DNA of 64,000 nucleotides from Candidatus Amulumruptor caecigallinarius (GCA_944321825.1 CALUMU010000001.1:124001-188000); one strand, 5' to 3'; counted from the stretch's first letter, positions 50,013-60,100 are shown. The notes: generated by a model from the sequence alone, not told the origin. Translations and numbers: made by a program.

Positions 50013-51626
50013 TTATTCTACGACCGGCGAAGGCATTTCAGACGAGGGGTTGTTGTCAGCCTCTGAAATCATCGGGTTGGCCTGTATTTCGCTGTTGGGG
50101 ATGGGGTAGCGGAGCACATTGCTCTCGGCAGGTACGTTGTACACCCAGTTGGCGGGCCAGCCACCGCCGCGACGGTCCACGGGCTTCTTCAGACGCATGA
50201 TGTCGAAGTAGCTCATACCCTCGCCCCAGAGCTCTATGCGGCGCTGGAACCACACTTCGTCCTGGATGGCGGTGGGAGTGGTGGCTGTACATGAGTACGA
50301 CTTGAAGCGGTAAGCCTTGACAAACTGCTGGAGTGTCTTCTTTGCTCCCTCGGGGTCGCCGCCCATGGCCTGGCCTTCGGCCTTGATGAGGTACATCTCC
50401 TCGATACGCATCAGAGGTATGTCCTGGCCTTTGAGGTCGTTGGCGAGCTGGTTCTGATAGGGGGCGAACTTGACCTGAGTGTAGGCCGGCATGTCGGAGT
50501 CCTTGCAGTAGGCCTGCTGCTCCTCGGTGAGGTTGGCTGATTTCTTGCTGGAGCTGAGCCACCATCCCTTGCGGGCATCCTTGGTGGGTATCTGGTCATA
50601 GAGGTTCTTGGCTATCATGCGCCATGCGCCCACTTGTGCATAAGAGTTGTCGCAGAGCGAACCCATGTGCGAGGGCCAGTTGACGATACTCGATGTCACT
50701 ACGCGGTCGGTCTCGTTGATGGCGATACCCCACATCCAGTTGTTCTCGTCGATTGACCAGAAACAGGGCTTGGATACGTCTTCGATTGATGCCGGCGCAC
50801 CGTCAAAGGCGTTGATGGCGCTCTGGGCGTCGTTGGCGGCTTCAAGATACTTGCCCATGCTCAGGTTGGCGCGGGCACGGAGTCCGTAGGCCGTGGCGAG
50901 GCTCACCAATCGCTTCGACTTCGAAGCAAGCACTGATGAAGGAGTGACCTTGGCGCTCTGTGCTGCGCTCAGGTAATCGATGGCATCGTTGAGGTCGGTC
51001 ATGATCTGGGTGTAGACATCCTGCACCGACGCGCGTTTGGCACCGCCTACGGCAGATATTTCGTCGACGTTGAGGTCGGTGATGATGGGCACGCAGGGCT
51101 GCGATTCGTGGCCTACGTAGTTGAACTGGTAGAGCTGCGCGAGCACCCAGTAGTCAAAGGCGCGGATGGCCTTGGCCTGGGCTATGTAGAACTTCATGGT
51201 GGCATCGTCGCTCTCGTTGCCTGTGGTCTTGAGCAGGGTGTTGGCGGCGTAAATCTGGCTGTACATGTAGCTCCAGACAAGGTTGGTGCCACGGCCTGTG
51301 ATGGTGGCATCCGACATGTCGTTGGCCCATGAGAACCAGTTGTAGCCCGAGTTGGTGCCTACTAAGTCCATGCCGCGGCTGTCAAGCGCGAGCATCACCG
51401 ACGGATATCCGAAGTCGAAGTGGTATGCATAGACCGCATTGTACTGGTTGAGTACGGCGGTCGTACCGGCTACGGCGGCTATGAGCTTCTCGGGAAACTC
51501 CTCGGTCAGATCCGTCTTCTGATCCGTGGTGGCGTAGCCGCCCTGTATCTCCTGATCGAGGTCGTTACATGCCGCGAGGGCGAGTGCCGACAGGCCGATA
51601 GAGAGAAATTTATTGATGGATTTCAT
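50013..51626 (-). CDS. susD: SusD/RagB family surface lipoprotein, locus 1
   Basis: 537 aa. Lipobox ALAAC with Cys20 followed by NDLDQE, an export-signal-like acidic stretch. SusD features: TGNESDDATMKFYIAQAKAIRAFDYWVLAQLYQF (TPR-like helices), QIMTDLNDAIDYL, GLRARANLSMGKYLEAANDAQSAI, and the C-terminal PLMRIEEMYLIKAEG...WFQRRIELWGEGMSYFDIMRLKKPVDR. It forms the lid over the partner SusC and captures the ligand. 55 bp downstream of susC1. The paralogue at 60416-62101 is recognisably similar throughout. Confidence 0.95.
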   Translation of the reverse strand: MKSINKFLSIGLSALALAACNDLDQEIQGGYATTDQKTDLTEEFPEKLIAAVAGTTAVLNQYNAVYAYHFDFGYPSVMLALDSRGMDLVGTNSGYNWFSWANDMSDATITGRGTNLVWSYMYSQIYAANTLLKTTGNESDDATMKFYIAQAKAIRAFDYWVLAQLYQFNYVGHESQPCVPIITDLNVDEISAVGGAKRASVQDVYTQIMTDLNDAIDYLSAAQSAKVTPSSVLASKSKRLVSLATAYGLRARANLSMGKYLEAANDAQSAINAFDGAPASIEDVSKPCFWSIDENNWMWGIAINETDRVVTSSIVNWPSHMGSLCDNSYAQVGAWRMIAKNLYDQIPTKDARKGWWLSSSKKSANLTEEQQAYCKDSDMPAYTQVKFAPYQNQLANDLKGQDIPLMRIEEMYLIKAEGQAMGGDPEGAKKTLQQFVKAYRFKSYSCTATTPTAIQDEVWFQRRIELWGEGMSYFDIMRLKKPVDRRGGGWPANWVYNVPAESNVLRYPIPNSEIQANPMISEADNNPSSEMPSPVVE

Positions 51627-51681
51627 ATCTTATTAGTCTTAGGGATAAGTCTGTTATTGTTAAGACATCTCTGCACACTCA

Positions 51682-54600
51682 TCAGAACGATACACGGATA
51701 CCGCCGGAGATGGTGCGGCTGGGAGAGTAGGTGGCGTTGATTGATGACAGGTAGCTCTGACGGGGGTCGAGACCCTTGCGTGCGCTCCAGAGAGCCACAT
51801 TCTCGGCGGCACCGTAGATGCGGAGTTCGCTCAGGCCGAGCTTCTTCACCCAGTCTCTCTTGAAGGTGTAGCCGATGGTGATGTTGTTAAGAGCGAGGTA
51901 GTTGCTCGATACCAACCAGCGGTCCACTGCCGCAGTGTAGACGGTGTACTGGTCGTTGGTGGCCAGACGGGGCACGTCGGTGTTGGTGTTGGTCGGGGTC
52001 CACGCGTTGAGCAGGTCCTTGTGCATGGCCTGTCCTAAGTATGTGGTGTTGCCGCCGTACATGAGCTGGCAGTATGTGTTGTCGATGATCTTGCCGCCGA
52101 ACTGGTATGCAAACGACAGCGAGAGGTCGAAGCCGTAGAGCTTCAGCTCGGTGCCGAAGCCGCCGTAGCCCTTGGGCATCATGTTGCCGGTCGACTTGCG
52201 GTTGGTGTTGTAGGCTTCGGTAGCGGAAGTGGTGGTGTATTCCACACCGTTCTCGTCCTTGGCATAGTAGAGAGCCAGACCGGTGGTGGGCTCTACGCCT
52301 GCATACTGGGTCAGGTAGTACTGGTACATCGACTCGCCTTCGCGGAAGATGCGCGAGCCGCTGATCCACTCGCCGTTGAGGTCGGGGTGGAGCTTGAGCA
52401 CCTTGTTCCAGCCGAATGTGATGTTGGCGTTGATGTCCCACTGGATGTCCTTGGTGTTGAACACGTTGTAGTTGACATCGATTTCCACACCGTTGTTACG
52501 CATCGAACCGATGTTCATAGGTATCGACGAGTAGCCGATAGAGGGGCTGGTGGGCTTGAAGTAGAGCATGTCCGATGTCTGGCGGTTGAAGTACTCGATA
52601 GTACCTGCCACCTTGCCGTCGAGGAAGCTGTAGTCGAAGCCGATGTTGAAGTTGTTACTGGTCTCCCATGTGATGTCGGGGTTGCCCTTGAAGTAGAGGG
52701 TGGCATCCGACCATACGCCGTTGCCGCCGGTGAGCTTGTACATGTCGGCGTAAGCGTAGTAGTAGCCGTAGCTTGAGGTGCCGAGGTTGTCGTTACCGTT
52801 CTGGCCGAACGAAGCCTTGAATTTCAGCATGTCGAGCCATGTCCAGTCCTTGGCGAAGTTTTCTTTGGCGATTTCCCATGCGCCGCTGACTGACCAGAAG
52901 TTGCCCCAGCGGTGGTTCTTGGCGAAGCGCGAAGAAGCGTCGCGGCGGAACGAACCCATGAAGAAGTACTTCGAGTCGTAGTTGTACTTGGCGCGGAAGA
53001 GGATGCCGCGTGTGGCGTAGCCGTATTTCATGCCGTATGCACCGTAATCGTCGATGGTGTTGCTCACATAGGGGATGAAGGGGTCGTAGAGGTTCGAACC
53101 TGCGGCTTCGACGTACTCCACGTTACGCTCGAGGCTTTCGTAACCTGCCATGAGGTCCATGTTGTGCACGTTGTTGAATGTGCGGCTGTAAGAAGCCAAA
53201 GCCTGCAGGGTGAGTGCGTTGGTGTTTGTGGCCATCTGGATGACCTGTCCGCCATATGTCGATGACTGGCCGTAGAGGGGAGTGTGGAGATAGTGCAGAC
53301 GCTCGTTGTTGGTGGTGTAGCCGATGGTTCCGGTCACGTTAAGTCCCTCGATGGGGGTGACGGTGGCGTACCACTTGCCGTTGAAGAAGTCTGTCAGGTA
53401 TTCCTCGGTGTCGTATAAGAGCGAGCTGACGGGGTTGGCACCTGACATGTAGTTACGTGACAGGCCGTGTGCGTCGTAGTCCTTGCTACCGTAGTCATAC
53501 ACGGGGTTGCCGGTAGCTTTGTCGTAGATGATGTTGCCGTCGGCCGAGCGCAGGTACATCGGGTACACCGGGCCCATATAGTAAGCCATGAAGAAGGCGT
53601 TGCCCGATGAGCTGGATGCGTCCGTGTCCTGGTCGCCGGGATATCCGGAGTTGGTGTAGACATATGACATGTTGGCACCTACCTTGAGCCAGGGCTTCAT
53701 CTGGTAGTCCACGTTGAGGCGGGTGGAGAAGCGCTTGAAGTGCGAGCCCTCGATAAGGCCGTCGTTGCCTAAGTAGCCGGCTGACAGGTAATAGTTGATT
53801 TTGTCAGACGAACCCTGCAGCGAGAGGTTGTATTCCTGACGGAAGCCGTTGCGGAATGTGTCCTTGATCCAGTCGTCGGGGGTGTAGTAATATGTGCCGT
53901 CGCTGTAGCCGAGGGTGGCGTTGGGGTTGATGTCGAAGTTCTCGTTGAGGAAGAAGTTCTCACCCTGGGGCAGAGTGTAGATCTGGTAGCCGAGCGATGA
54001 CCACAGAGTGCTGTTGGCGGCTGCGAGAGCCGAAGAGCCGGACACGCCGTTGACATAGCGGGCGTTGTTGTATATCGCCTGGCCGACCATCTTGAGGTAC
54101 TGGTCGGTGTCGGTAACCACATCGTAGTTGGGGATGGCGCGGGTGTTGGCACCCCAGCGTGCGTCGAAAGTTATCTTCACATCGTCGTCGCGTTTACCCT
54201 GCTTGGTGGTCACGAGGATTACACCGTTGGCACCGCGGGCACCGTAGAGGGCGGTCGAAGCAGCATCTTTCAGGACGGTCATCGACTCGATGTCCTGGGG
54301 GTTGAGCTGGTTGATATCGCCTTCATAGGGCATACCGTCCACTACATACAGAGGCTGAGTGCCGGCATTGATCGAGCCGACACCACGGATGAGCACCGAG
54401 GGGGCGGTACCGGGCTGGCCGTTGGAGCTGAGGGTCTGCACACCTGACACCTTGCCGGCGATGGCCGAGGTGACGGTGGTCACGAGAGCGTCCTGCAGCT
54501 GCTCGGATTTTACCACAGAGGCAGCACCGGTGTATTCTGATTTCTTTGCCGTACCGTAAGCCACGACCATGACTTCGTCGAGACGGTTGGTAGAGTTGAC

Positions 54601-54879
54601 GAGCTTCACCGTCATCCCGTCGGTAGCGGCTACTGTGGCCGCATGCATACCCACGTAGCTGATCTTGAGCTCCTTGACGTTGGCAGGGATGCTGAGAGTG
54701 AATTGGCCGTCGATGTTGGTCGCCGTACCTGTCCCGCCCCCGATGGGCATGACAGTGGCGCCTACTAATGGCTCGTCATCCTCGGCGCTGACCACGGTAC
54801 CCGTCACTGTGCGTGACTGTGCCGAAGCCTGCACGGCGAGTGCGAAGACTGCCACAAACAATAGCAATAGCTTTTTCAT
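51682..54879 (-). CDS. susC: SusC/RagA TonB-dependent outer-membrane transporter, locus 1
   Basis: 1065 aa. Signal peptide (MKKLLLLFVAVFALAVQASA), carboxypeptidase-D-like N-terminal domain (VTGTVVSAEDDEPLVGATV, about 24-100), TonB-box region RLDEVMVVAYGT, plug (IRGVGSINAGTQPLYVVDGMPYEGDI, VLKDAASTALYGARGANGVILVTTKQGK) and a 22-strand barrel ending in aromatic RVSF. It imports a glycan or other nutrient with its SusD partner; no glycoside hydrolase is present to tell the substrate. The 5' end lies 70 bp from inverted repeat IRL, and no consensus promoter is found between them. Confidence 0.95.
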   Translation of the reverse strand: MKKLLLLFVAVFALAVQASAQSRTVTGTVVSAEDDEPLVGATVMPIGGGTGTATNIDGQFTLSIPANVKELKISYVGMHAATVAATDGMTVKLVNSTNRLDEVMVVAYGTAKKSEYTGAASVVKSEQLQDALVTTVTSAIAGKVSGVQTLSSNGQPGTAPSVLIRGVGSINAGTQPLYVVDGMPYEGDINQLNPQDIESMTVLKDAASTALYGARGANGVILVTTKQGKRDDDVKITFDARWGANTRAIPNYDVVTDTDQYLKMVGQAIYNNARYVNGVSGSSALAAANSTLWSSLGYQIYTLPQGENFFLNENFDINPNATLGYSDGTYYYTPDDWIKDTFRNGFRQEYNLSLQGSSDKINYYLSAGYLGNDGLIEGSHFKRFSTRLNVDYQMKPWLKVGANMSYVYTNSGYPGDQDTDASSSSGNAFFMAYYMGPVYPMYLRSADGNIIYDKATGNPVYDYGSKDYDAHGLSRNYMSGANPVSSLLYDTEEYLTDFFNGKWYATVTPIEGLNVTGTIGYTTNNERLHYLHTPLYGQSSTYGGQVIQMATNTNALTLQALASYSRTFNNVHNMDLMAGYESLERNVEYVEAAGSNLYDPFIPYVSNTIDDYGAYGMKYGYATRGILFRAKYNYDSKYFFMGSFRRDASSRFAKNHRWGNFWSVSGAWEIAKENFAKDWTWLDMLKFKASFGQNGNDNLGTSSYGYYYAYADMYKLTGGNGVWSDATLYFKGNPDITWETSNNFNIGFDYSFLDGKVAGTIEYFNRQTSDMLYFKPTSPSIGYSSIPMNIGSMRNNGVEIDVNYNVFNTKDIQWDINANITFGWNKVLKLHPDLNGEWISGSRIFREGESMYQYYLTQYAGVEPTTGLALYYAKDENGVEYTTTSATEAYNTNRKSTGNMMPKGYGGFGTELKLYGFDLSLSFAYQFGGKIIDNTYCQLMYGGNTTYLGQAMHKDLLNAWTPTNTNTDVPRLATNDQYTVYTAAVDRWLVSSNYLALNNITIGYTFKRDWVKKLGLSELRIYGAAENVALWSARKGLDPRQSYLSSINATYSPSRTISGGIRVSF

Positions 54880-54948
54880 AGTTGGGTGAAAAACTTGGTT
54901 AAAACATACTGATGTTAAGAATGAACTATCTTTATCGAATCCTCGTTA

Positions 54949-54981
54949 GTCCGCCGCGGACAACGTACACTCCGCCGGCCG
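54949..54981. repeat. Inverted repeat left (IRL) of the invertible segment
   Basis: 33 bp, matching the reverse complement of 56998-57030 at 32 positions (one C/T difference at 54972). It lies 70 bp upstream of the susC1 ATG. The core resembles a tyrosine-recombinase site, although its outer arm is less palindromic than that of IRR. Confidence 0.92.
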
Positions 54982-55059
54982 TCGGTCTCTGATGCGCCTG
55001 GTTTTTGCGTCATAATCTCAGATACCGTTTATATGTTTTTAATCCCATCATATTCGTTT

Positions 55060-56091
55060 ATGACTCTATCCTACTTTTTTGGGCAGTGCGTCGGCACAGT
55101 CCGCAACACAATCAATAGGCTCCGGCCCGCAGACAATGACCGCGATGTCATAGCGGCGTTCGAGCGGTTCATCACCAAAGCTCCCTACAGATACCGCAAC
55201 GGGCATCCCGTATCGGTGAAAACAATACAGCACTACCGCCACGCCCTCGCTTATCTGAGGGCTTTTGTCGCCGACAAGGGCATAGCACACCTCACGTTCG
55301 ATGCCCTCAACCGCGATTTTTATGAGCAATATGTCACATTCGCCTACCACAAGCACCTGCGTCTCAATACGATAGGCAACCATATCAAGACGTTCAAAGT
55401 GCTGGTCCGCTCCCAGCCGCAACATGTGCAGGAGCTTGCATGGGAGTTCATGCGCTGCGAAAGCCTGCGCGAAGAGACCGATGCCGTGGTGCTGACCGAA
55501 GAGGAGCTGAGGCTCATCGCATCTTTTCCGCTGCCCTCGCTGCTGCTCCGCAGAGTCAGGGACCTATATATATTAATGTGTTGGACCGGGGTGCGCTACT
55601 CCGACCTGTCGCAGCTGACACGCGACAACATAGTCACGGATGCCAACGGCGATGCCTATTTCAGCTTCCGTGCAGCCAAAAACGGACGCAAGTCCATGGT
55701 GAGGATTTTGCCCGAGGTAGATGCCGTGTTGCAGAAGTACGACGGAGGCCGTTCGCTGCCGCGTGTGCCGTCCAACACCCGCTTCAACCTCCGCCTTGAC
55801 GCGATGCTGGAGCTGATGGCAGCCACACCCCAGCTCGCATCGCTCAACGACCCCATCACACGCACATTCACGGCACTGCGCCCCAACGGCACCATAGGCT
55901 ACGTCCGCGAGACGCTGCCACGGTGGAAACTGACCCGCTGCCACACCGCCCGGCGCACTTTCGCCACAAACATGCGTCTGCGGGGCAACGACCGCGATGT
56001 CATCTGCGCAGCCACGGGCCACCGCACCGAAGCAGCCCTATCGCGCTACATCAAGGACACCCTGCTCGACCGCGCATCGCGCCTGCACTGA
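55060..56091 (+). CDS. Tyrosine-type site-specific recombinase
   Basis: 343 aa from the ATG at 55060 (MTLSYFFGQ); an earlier ATG at 55033 would add nine residues. SAM-like core-binding domain (VSVKTIQHYRHALAYLRAFVADKG... TIGNHIKTFKVLV), then a catalytic domain with the full set of residues (numbered from the longer start): Arg188 in CWTGVRYSDLS, His304 and Arg307 in CHTARRTFATNM, His330 in ATGHRTEAAL and nucleophile Tyr339 in SRYIK. It lies wholly between inverted repeats in the 5' regions of two divergent susC genes, as known for shufflon and promoter invertases of Bacteroides. Its predicted job is to invert the segment that encodes it. Confidence 0.93.
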   Translation: MTLSYFFGQCVGTVRNTINRLRPADNDRDVIAAFERFITKAPYRYRNGHPVSVKTIQHYRHALAYLRAFVADKGIAHLTFDALNRDFYEQYVTFAYHKHLRLNTIGNHIKTFKVLVRSQPQHVQELAWEFMRCESLREETDAVVLTEEELRLIASFPLPSLLLRRVRDLYILMCWTGVRYSDLSQLTRDNIVTDANGDAYFSFRAAKNGRKSMVRILPEVDAVLQKYDGGRSLPRVPSNTRFNLRLDAMLELMAATPQLASLNDPITRTFTALRPNGTIGYVRETLPRWKLTRCHTARRTFATNMRLRGNDRDVICAATGHRTEAALSRYIKDTLLDRASRLH

Positions 56092-56149
56092 CCGCTAATC
56101 CCCATCACAGCATCGCGTCAGCGATGGCCAATGTGACGACCACGGCTTG

Positions 56150-56430
56150 CGCCGACAGCCCTTGCAGGGCTATTTTATAGGCGGTCATCATTAACGGGGC
56201 TTACGCCCCGCCCTACTATTCCCCCGCCCCTGCCGGGGCTCCCATCAAGCCGCAAAAGCTCCGTAGGAGCGTAAAAACAGCAGGAGGGCAGCACAGTGGG
56301 ATATGGTGTGGTGACAAGAAGGAAGCCCCAGAGGGGCGGGCGGACAGTAGGGCGGGGCGCAAGCCCCGTTGCAAGTGTGCGCGCCACCATTCCAAGCCCT
56401 GCAAGGGCTGGCGGCGCAAGCCTGGAGTAT
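56150..56430. repeat. Modular hairpin repeat cluster, copy 4
   Basis: Modules in order: AGCCCTTGCAGGGCT, GGGGCTTACGCCCC with GCCCTACTATT, GCCCCTGCCGGGGC, GCTCCGTAGGAGC, GCCCCAGAGGGGC, AGTAGGGC with GGGGCGCAAGCCCC and AGCCCTGCAAGGGCT. It is inside the invertible segment just after the recombinase stop. 56431-56820 holds no gene and grows very AT-rich. Confidence 0.8.
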
Positions 56431-56823
56431 CGCTGCCACCGCCAACCATGAATCCGCTGCAAACCATGCGCCGTCGCAATCGCAATAATCGCCATGATGA
56501 CGGCAATCGCCATGTTTTAAGGTGCTTTTTGGATTTGACATGCGGATTTTCCATACATTTTCCCGATTCCACACGCCGAGAAGATATGTTATACAACACT
56601 ATTTTTGAAGCATATCCCCTGACTCCGCACTATTTTAAATGTTAATATCATTTTGCCACAAATTTCCATGTATTCCTCCCGTTATACACGCCTTTCTGCA
56701 TCCGATTCCGTCAACCTCATTCGCATCCAATGGCAATATGCCAAAACAAACGTGAATTAAAAGACGCTGAAACACTAAAAAATGACCGTTTTTCCTTTAA
56801 AAAGCCAAAAAAAATGAGCATAA

Positions 56824-56855
56824 TTTGTAACTAAACATAAAAAAGTGTAAATTTG
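56824..56855 (+). promoter_or_regulatory. Consensus promoter inside the invertible segment, facing susC2
   Basis: TTTG at 56824-56827, exactly 20 nt, and TAAATTTG at 56848-56855: a full match to the Bacteroidetes promoter. An AT-rich run with A-tracts precedes it. The transcript would cross the right inverted repeat and reach susC2 with a leader of about 295 nt. Confidence 0.8.
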
Positions 56856-56997
56856 CAACCTATAGCAGACATCTTTCGTCATGATCAGATGCCGCTACAG
56901 GTGATTAACATTAGCCAAGTATCTAATACACAGGCACGTTGCTCTTTTGACACCCCATCGTTGTCAAACCTGCCTCTCTCCCTACTCCTGTCACGCC

Positions 56998-57038
56998 CGG
57001 CCGGCGAAGTGTACGTTGTCCGCGGCGGACAACGTACA
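56998..57038. repeat. Inverted repeat right (IRR) of the invertible segment
   Basis: 56998-57030 is the partner of IRL. Overlapping it, 57010-57038 is a perfect palindrome with 14-bp arms TGTACGTTGTCCGC around a single G. Read as a recombinase site it could be 10-bp arms (GTACGTTGTC/GACAACGTAC) around a 7-bp crossover region CGCGGCG. It lies 120 bp upstream of the susC2 ATG. Confidence 0.9.
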
Positions 57039-57157
57039 TCCCCGGCTCAGCCCTTTAGGCTTCCTAAGCCTCCTAAGAGTCCTATATCCCCTTTAGGAGT
57101 CCCCAGCAGACATCACACACTAAAAATACCAGTATGTTTTAACCAGTTTTACACACT

Positions 57158-60100
57158 ATGAAAAAGCTATTGCTATTGCTCGCGGCGGTCATTGCGCTCG
57201 CCGCGCAGGCCTCGGCCCAGCCGCGCACGGTGACAGGCACCGTACTCTCTGCCGAGGACGGCGAGCCTCTGGTCGGGGCCACCGTCACCCCCGTCGGATC
57301 AGGCCAGCCTACCGCCACCGACATCGACGGCCGCTTCTCTCTGCGGCTTGCCGCCGGTGTGACCGATCTGAAGTTCACCTACATCGGCATGGACCCGCAG
57401 ACCGTGGCCGCCTCCGACGGCATGACGGTCCGCCTCGTCAGCACCGCCAACCGCCTCGACGAAGTCATGGTCGTCGCCTACGGCACCACCAACCGCCAGT
57501 CATATACCGGCTCGGCTTCGGTGGTCGGCTCGGAGCAGATTGAAAACCTCGTGGTGACGGATGTGACATCGGCTCTTAACGGTAACGTTGCCGGTGTGCA
57601 GCTCCAGAGCTACAACGGCGCACCCGGAGCCGAGCCTACGGTGCTTATCCGTGGTGTCGGCTCTATCAACGCCAGCACAACACCGCTCTATGTGGTCGAC
57701 GGCATACCCTATGACGGCGGCATCACATCCATCAACCCACAAGACGTGGCTTCGATGACAGTCCTCAAGGACGCAGCTTCTGCCGCCCTCTACGGCGCAC
57801 GCGGCGCCAACGGCGTAATCCTCATCACCACCAAGCGAGGCCAGACAGGTCCTGCCAAGGTGACTTTCGATGCCCGCTGGGGTGCCAACTCGCGTCAGGT
57901 GAGCGACTACGAGACCATAACCGACATCCCTACATACTACCAGCAGTATTACAAGTCGCGTTACAACTATGCCATGGACGCTCTGGGTGATGCCAATGCT
58001 GCCTGGCAGTTTGCCAACGGTCTAAATTATGCTAGCACTGGCATGATCCAGCCCAATGGCACAAAAAATATCTTCGGCTACCAGATGTGGACCATCCCTG
58101 ACGGCGAAGGACTCTTCATGCCCGACGGTTCGCTCAACCCCAACGCCTCTCTTGGCTATCGCGATGAAGCTAACGACTTCTATCTCCAGCCCGACGACTG
58201 GAAGAAAGGCACTTACCGTAACGGTTTCCGTCAGGAATACAACGTCGCTGTGAGCGGCGGCGGTGACCGCTTCAACTACCATGTCAGCGCAGCTTACCTG
58301 ACCGACGACGGCGTAATCCAGGAGTCGAACTACGAACGACTCTCTACCCGCGCCTCGGTGGAATATCAGGCCAAGTCTTGGCTGCGCCTTGGCACCAATC
58401 TCGCCTACACATGGGAAAACTCCAACACCCCATACGGACAGACCTCCGACGGCTATTCGGGCAACGCTTTCTATGTAGCCAACTATATGGGCCCGATGTA
58501 CCCGATGTATATCCGCGATGCCGCCGGTAATATCCGCTACGACTCGTCTACCGGTAAGCCGCTCTACGACTTCGGTATGACCCCTCTTGAAGGTATGCCC
58601 ATGTCGCGTAGCTGGATGAGCGGTGCCAACCCCACAGGTACTCTCATCTATGACAAGGAAGAGTACATCCACGATGTGTTCAACGGCAAGTGGTTCGCCC
58701 AGATTACCCCGATCGACGGTCTCAAGCTGACCGGTACCATCGGCTACTGGACCGACTGGCTCCGCAACAACGTCCTCGGCAACAGCCTCCACGGCCAGAT
58801 GGCTATGTATGGCGGCAATGTCACTCAGGAAACCATCCGTAACCGCTCCCTCAACCTCCAGGTGCTTGCCAACTACACCAAGACCTTTGCCGACGTGCAT
58901 AACCTCGACGTACTCCTCGGTTATGAGAGCTACGACCTCAACATTGCCAATATGTGGGGTCAGGGTGAAACCATCTACTCCAACGACAATTACACCCTCA
59001 GCAACGTTATCGACAACATCACAGTCGGCGGCTCTATCGACAAGTACGCCACCCGCGGTATCTTCGGCCGTGTCAACTACGATTATGACAACAAGTACTT
59101 CGGCAGCGTGAGCTACCGCCGCGACGCTTCGTCGCGCTTCGCGCCCGACAAACGCTGGGGCAACTTCTGGTCGGTCAGCGGCGCATGGAACATCGCCAAA
59201 GAGAAGTTCATGGAACCCTTCACCAACGTCGACCTCCTGAAATTCAAGGCTTCGTTCGGCCAGCAGGGCAACGACAACGTCGGCAACTACTATGCCTGGG
59301 CTGACCAGTATACGGCCAGCGGCTCCAATAGTCTCTGGTCGGTAGGCACGCTTTACTATAAGGGCAACCCCGACCTGACATGGGAGACCTCCAACAGCTT
59401 CAACATCGGCTTCGACTTCAGCTTCTTCAACTCGAAGCTGATAGGTTCGCTCGAATACTTCCAGCGTCAGACATCCGACATGCTCTATTACAAGCCCATG
59501 GCACCCTCGCTGGGGTATTCGTCCATGCCTATGAACATCGGCTCTATGCGCAACAACGGCATCGAGCTCGACCTCACAGGCACAGTGTTCCGCAACAAGG
59601 ATGTGGAGGTGAGCCTCAACGCCAATCTCACATGGATTAACAACAAGGTGCTAAAGCTCCACCCCGACCTCAACGGCGAGTGGATCAGCGGCTCGCGCAT
59701 CTTCCGCGAAGGCGAGTCCATGTACCAGATTTATTCAGTCAAATATGCCGGGGTCGACCCCGAGACCGGTGCTGCCCTCTACTGGGCCAAGCGCACCGAC
59801 GGCACCGAGGAGAAGACTACCAACTGGTCGCTCGCACGTAACGGCGATGCCGCTAATGGTTATGTCGAAAACCGCTGCGCTTCCGGCAACCTGCTTCCTC
59901 CCGTATATGGAGGTTTCGGTGCCAAGGTCAACGCCTACGGCTTCGACTTCGCCATCAGCTGCGGCTTCCAGGCTGGCGGCAAGATGGTGGATTACGGCTA
60001 CCAGCTGCTCATGAACGGTGCCGGCAGCGGCGATGTCGGTATGGCTCTGCACAAGGACCTGCTCAATGCCTGGACTCCTGAGAATACTGATACAGACATC

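Larger units (their letters stand above)
54949..57030. mobile_element. Candidate invertible segment with recombinase and promoter
   Basis: 2,082 bp bounded by 33-bp inverted repeats (32/33). It contains the tyrosine recombinase gene (55060-56091), the hairpin cluster copy 4 (56150-56430), an AT-rich stretch (56630-56850) and a consensus promoter (56824-56855) pointing out through the right repeat towards susC2. The two ends lie in the 5' regions of two divergent susC genes. Inversion is inferred, not observed. Confidence 0.8.

Noticed and set aside
54949-57030. Integrated phage or conjugative element marked by the recombinase
   Set aside because: No other phage, conjugation or cargo genes are present, and the boundaries are inverted rather than direct repeats.
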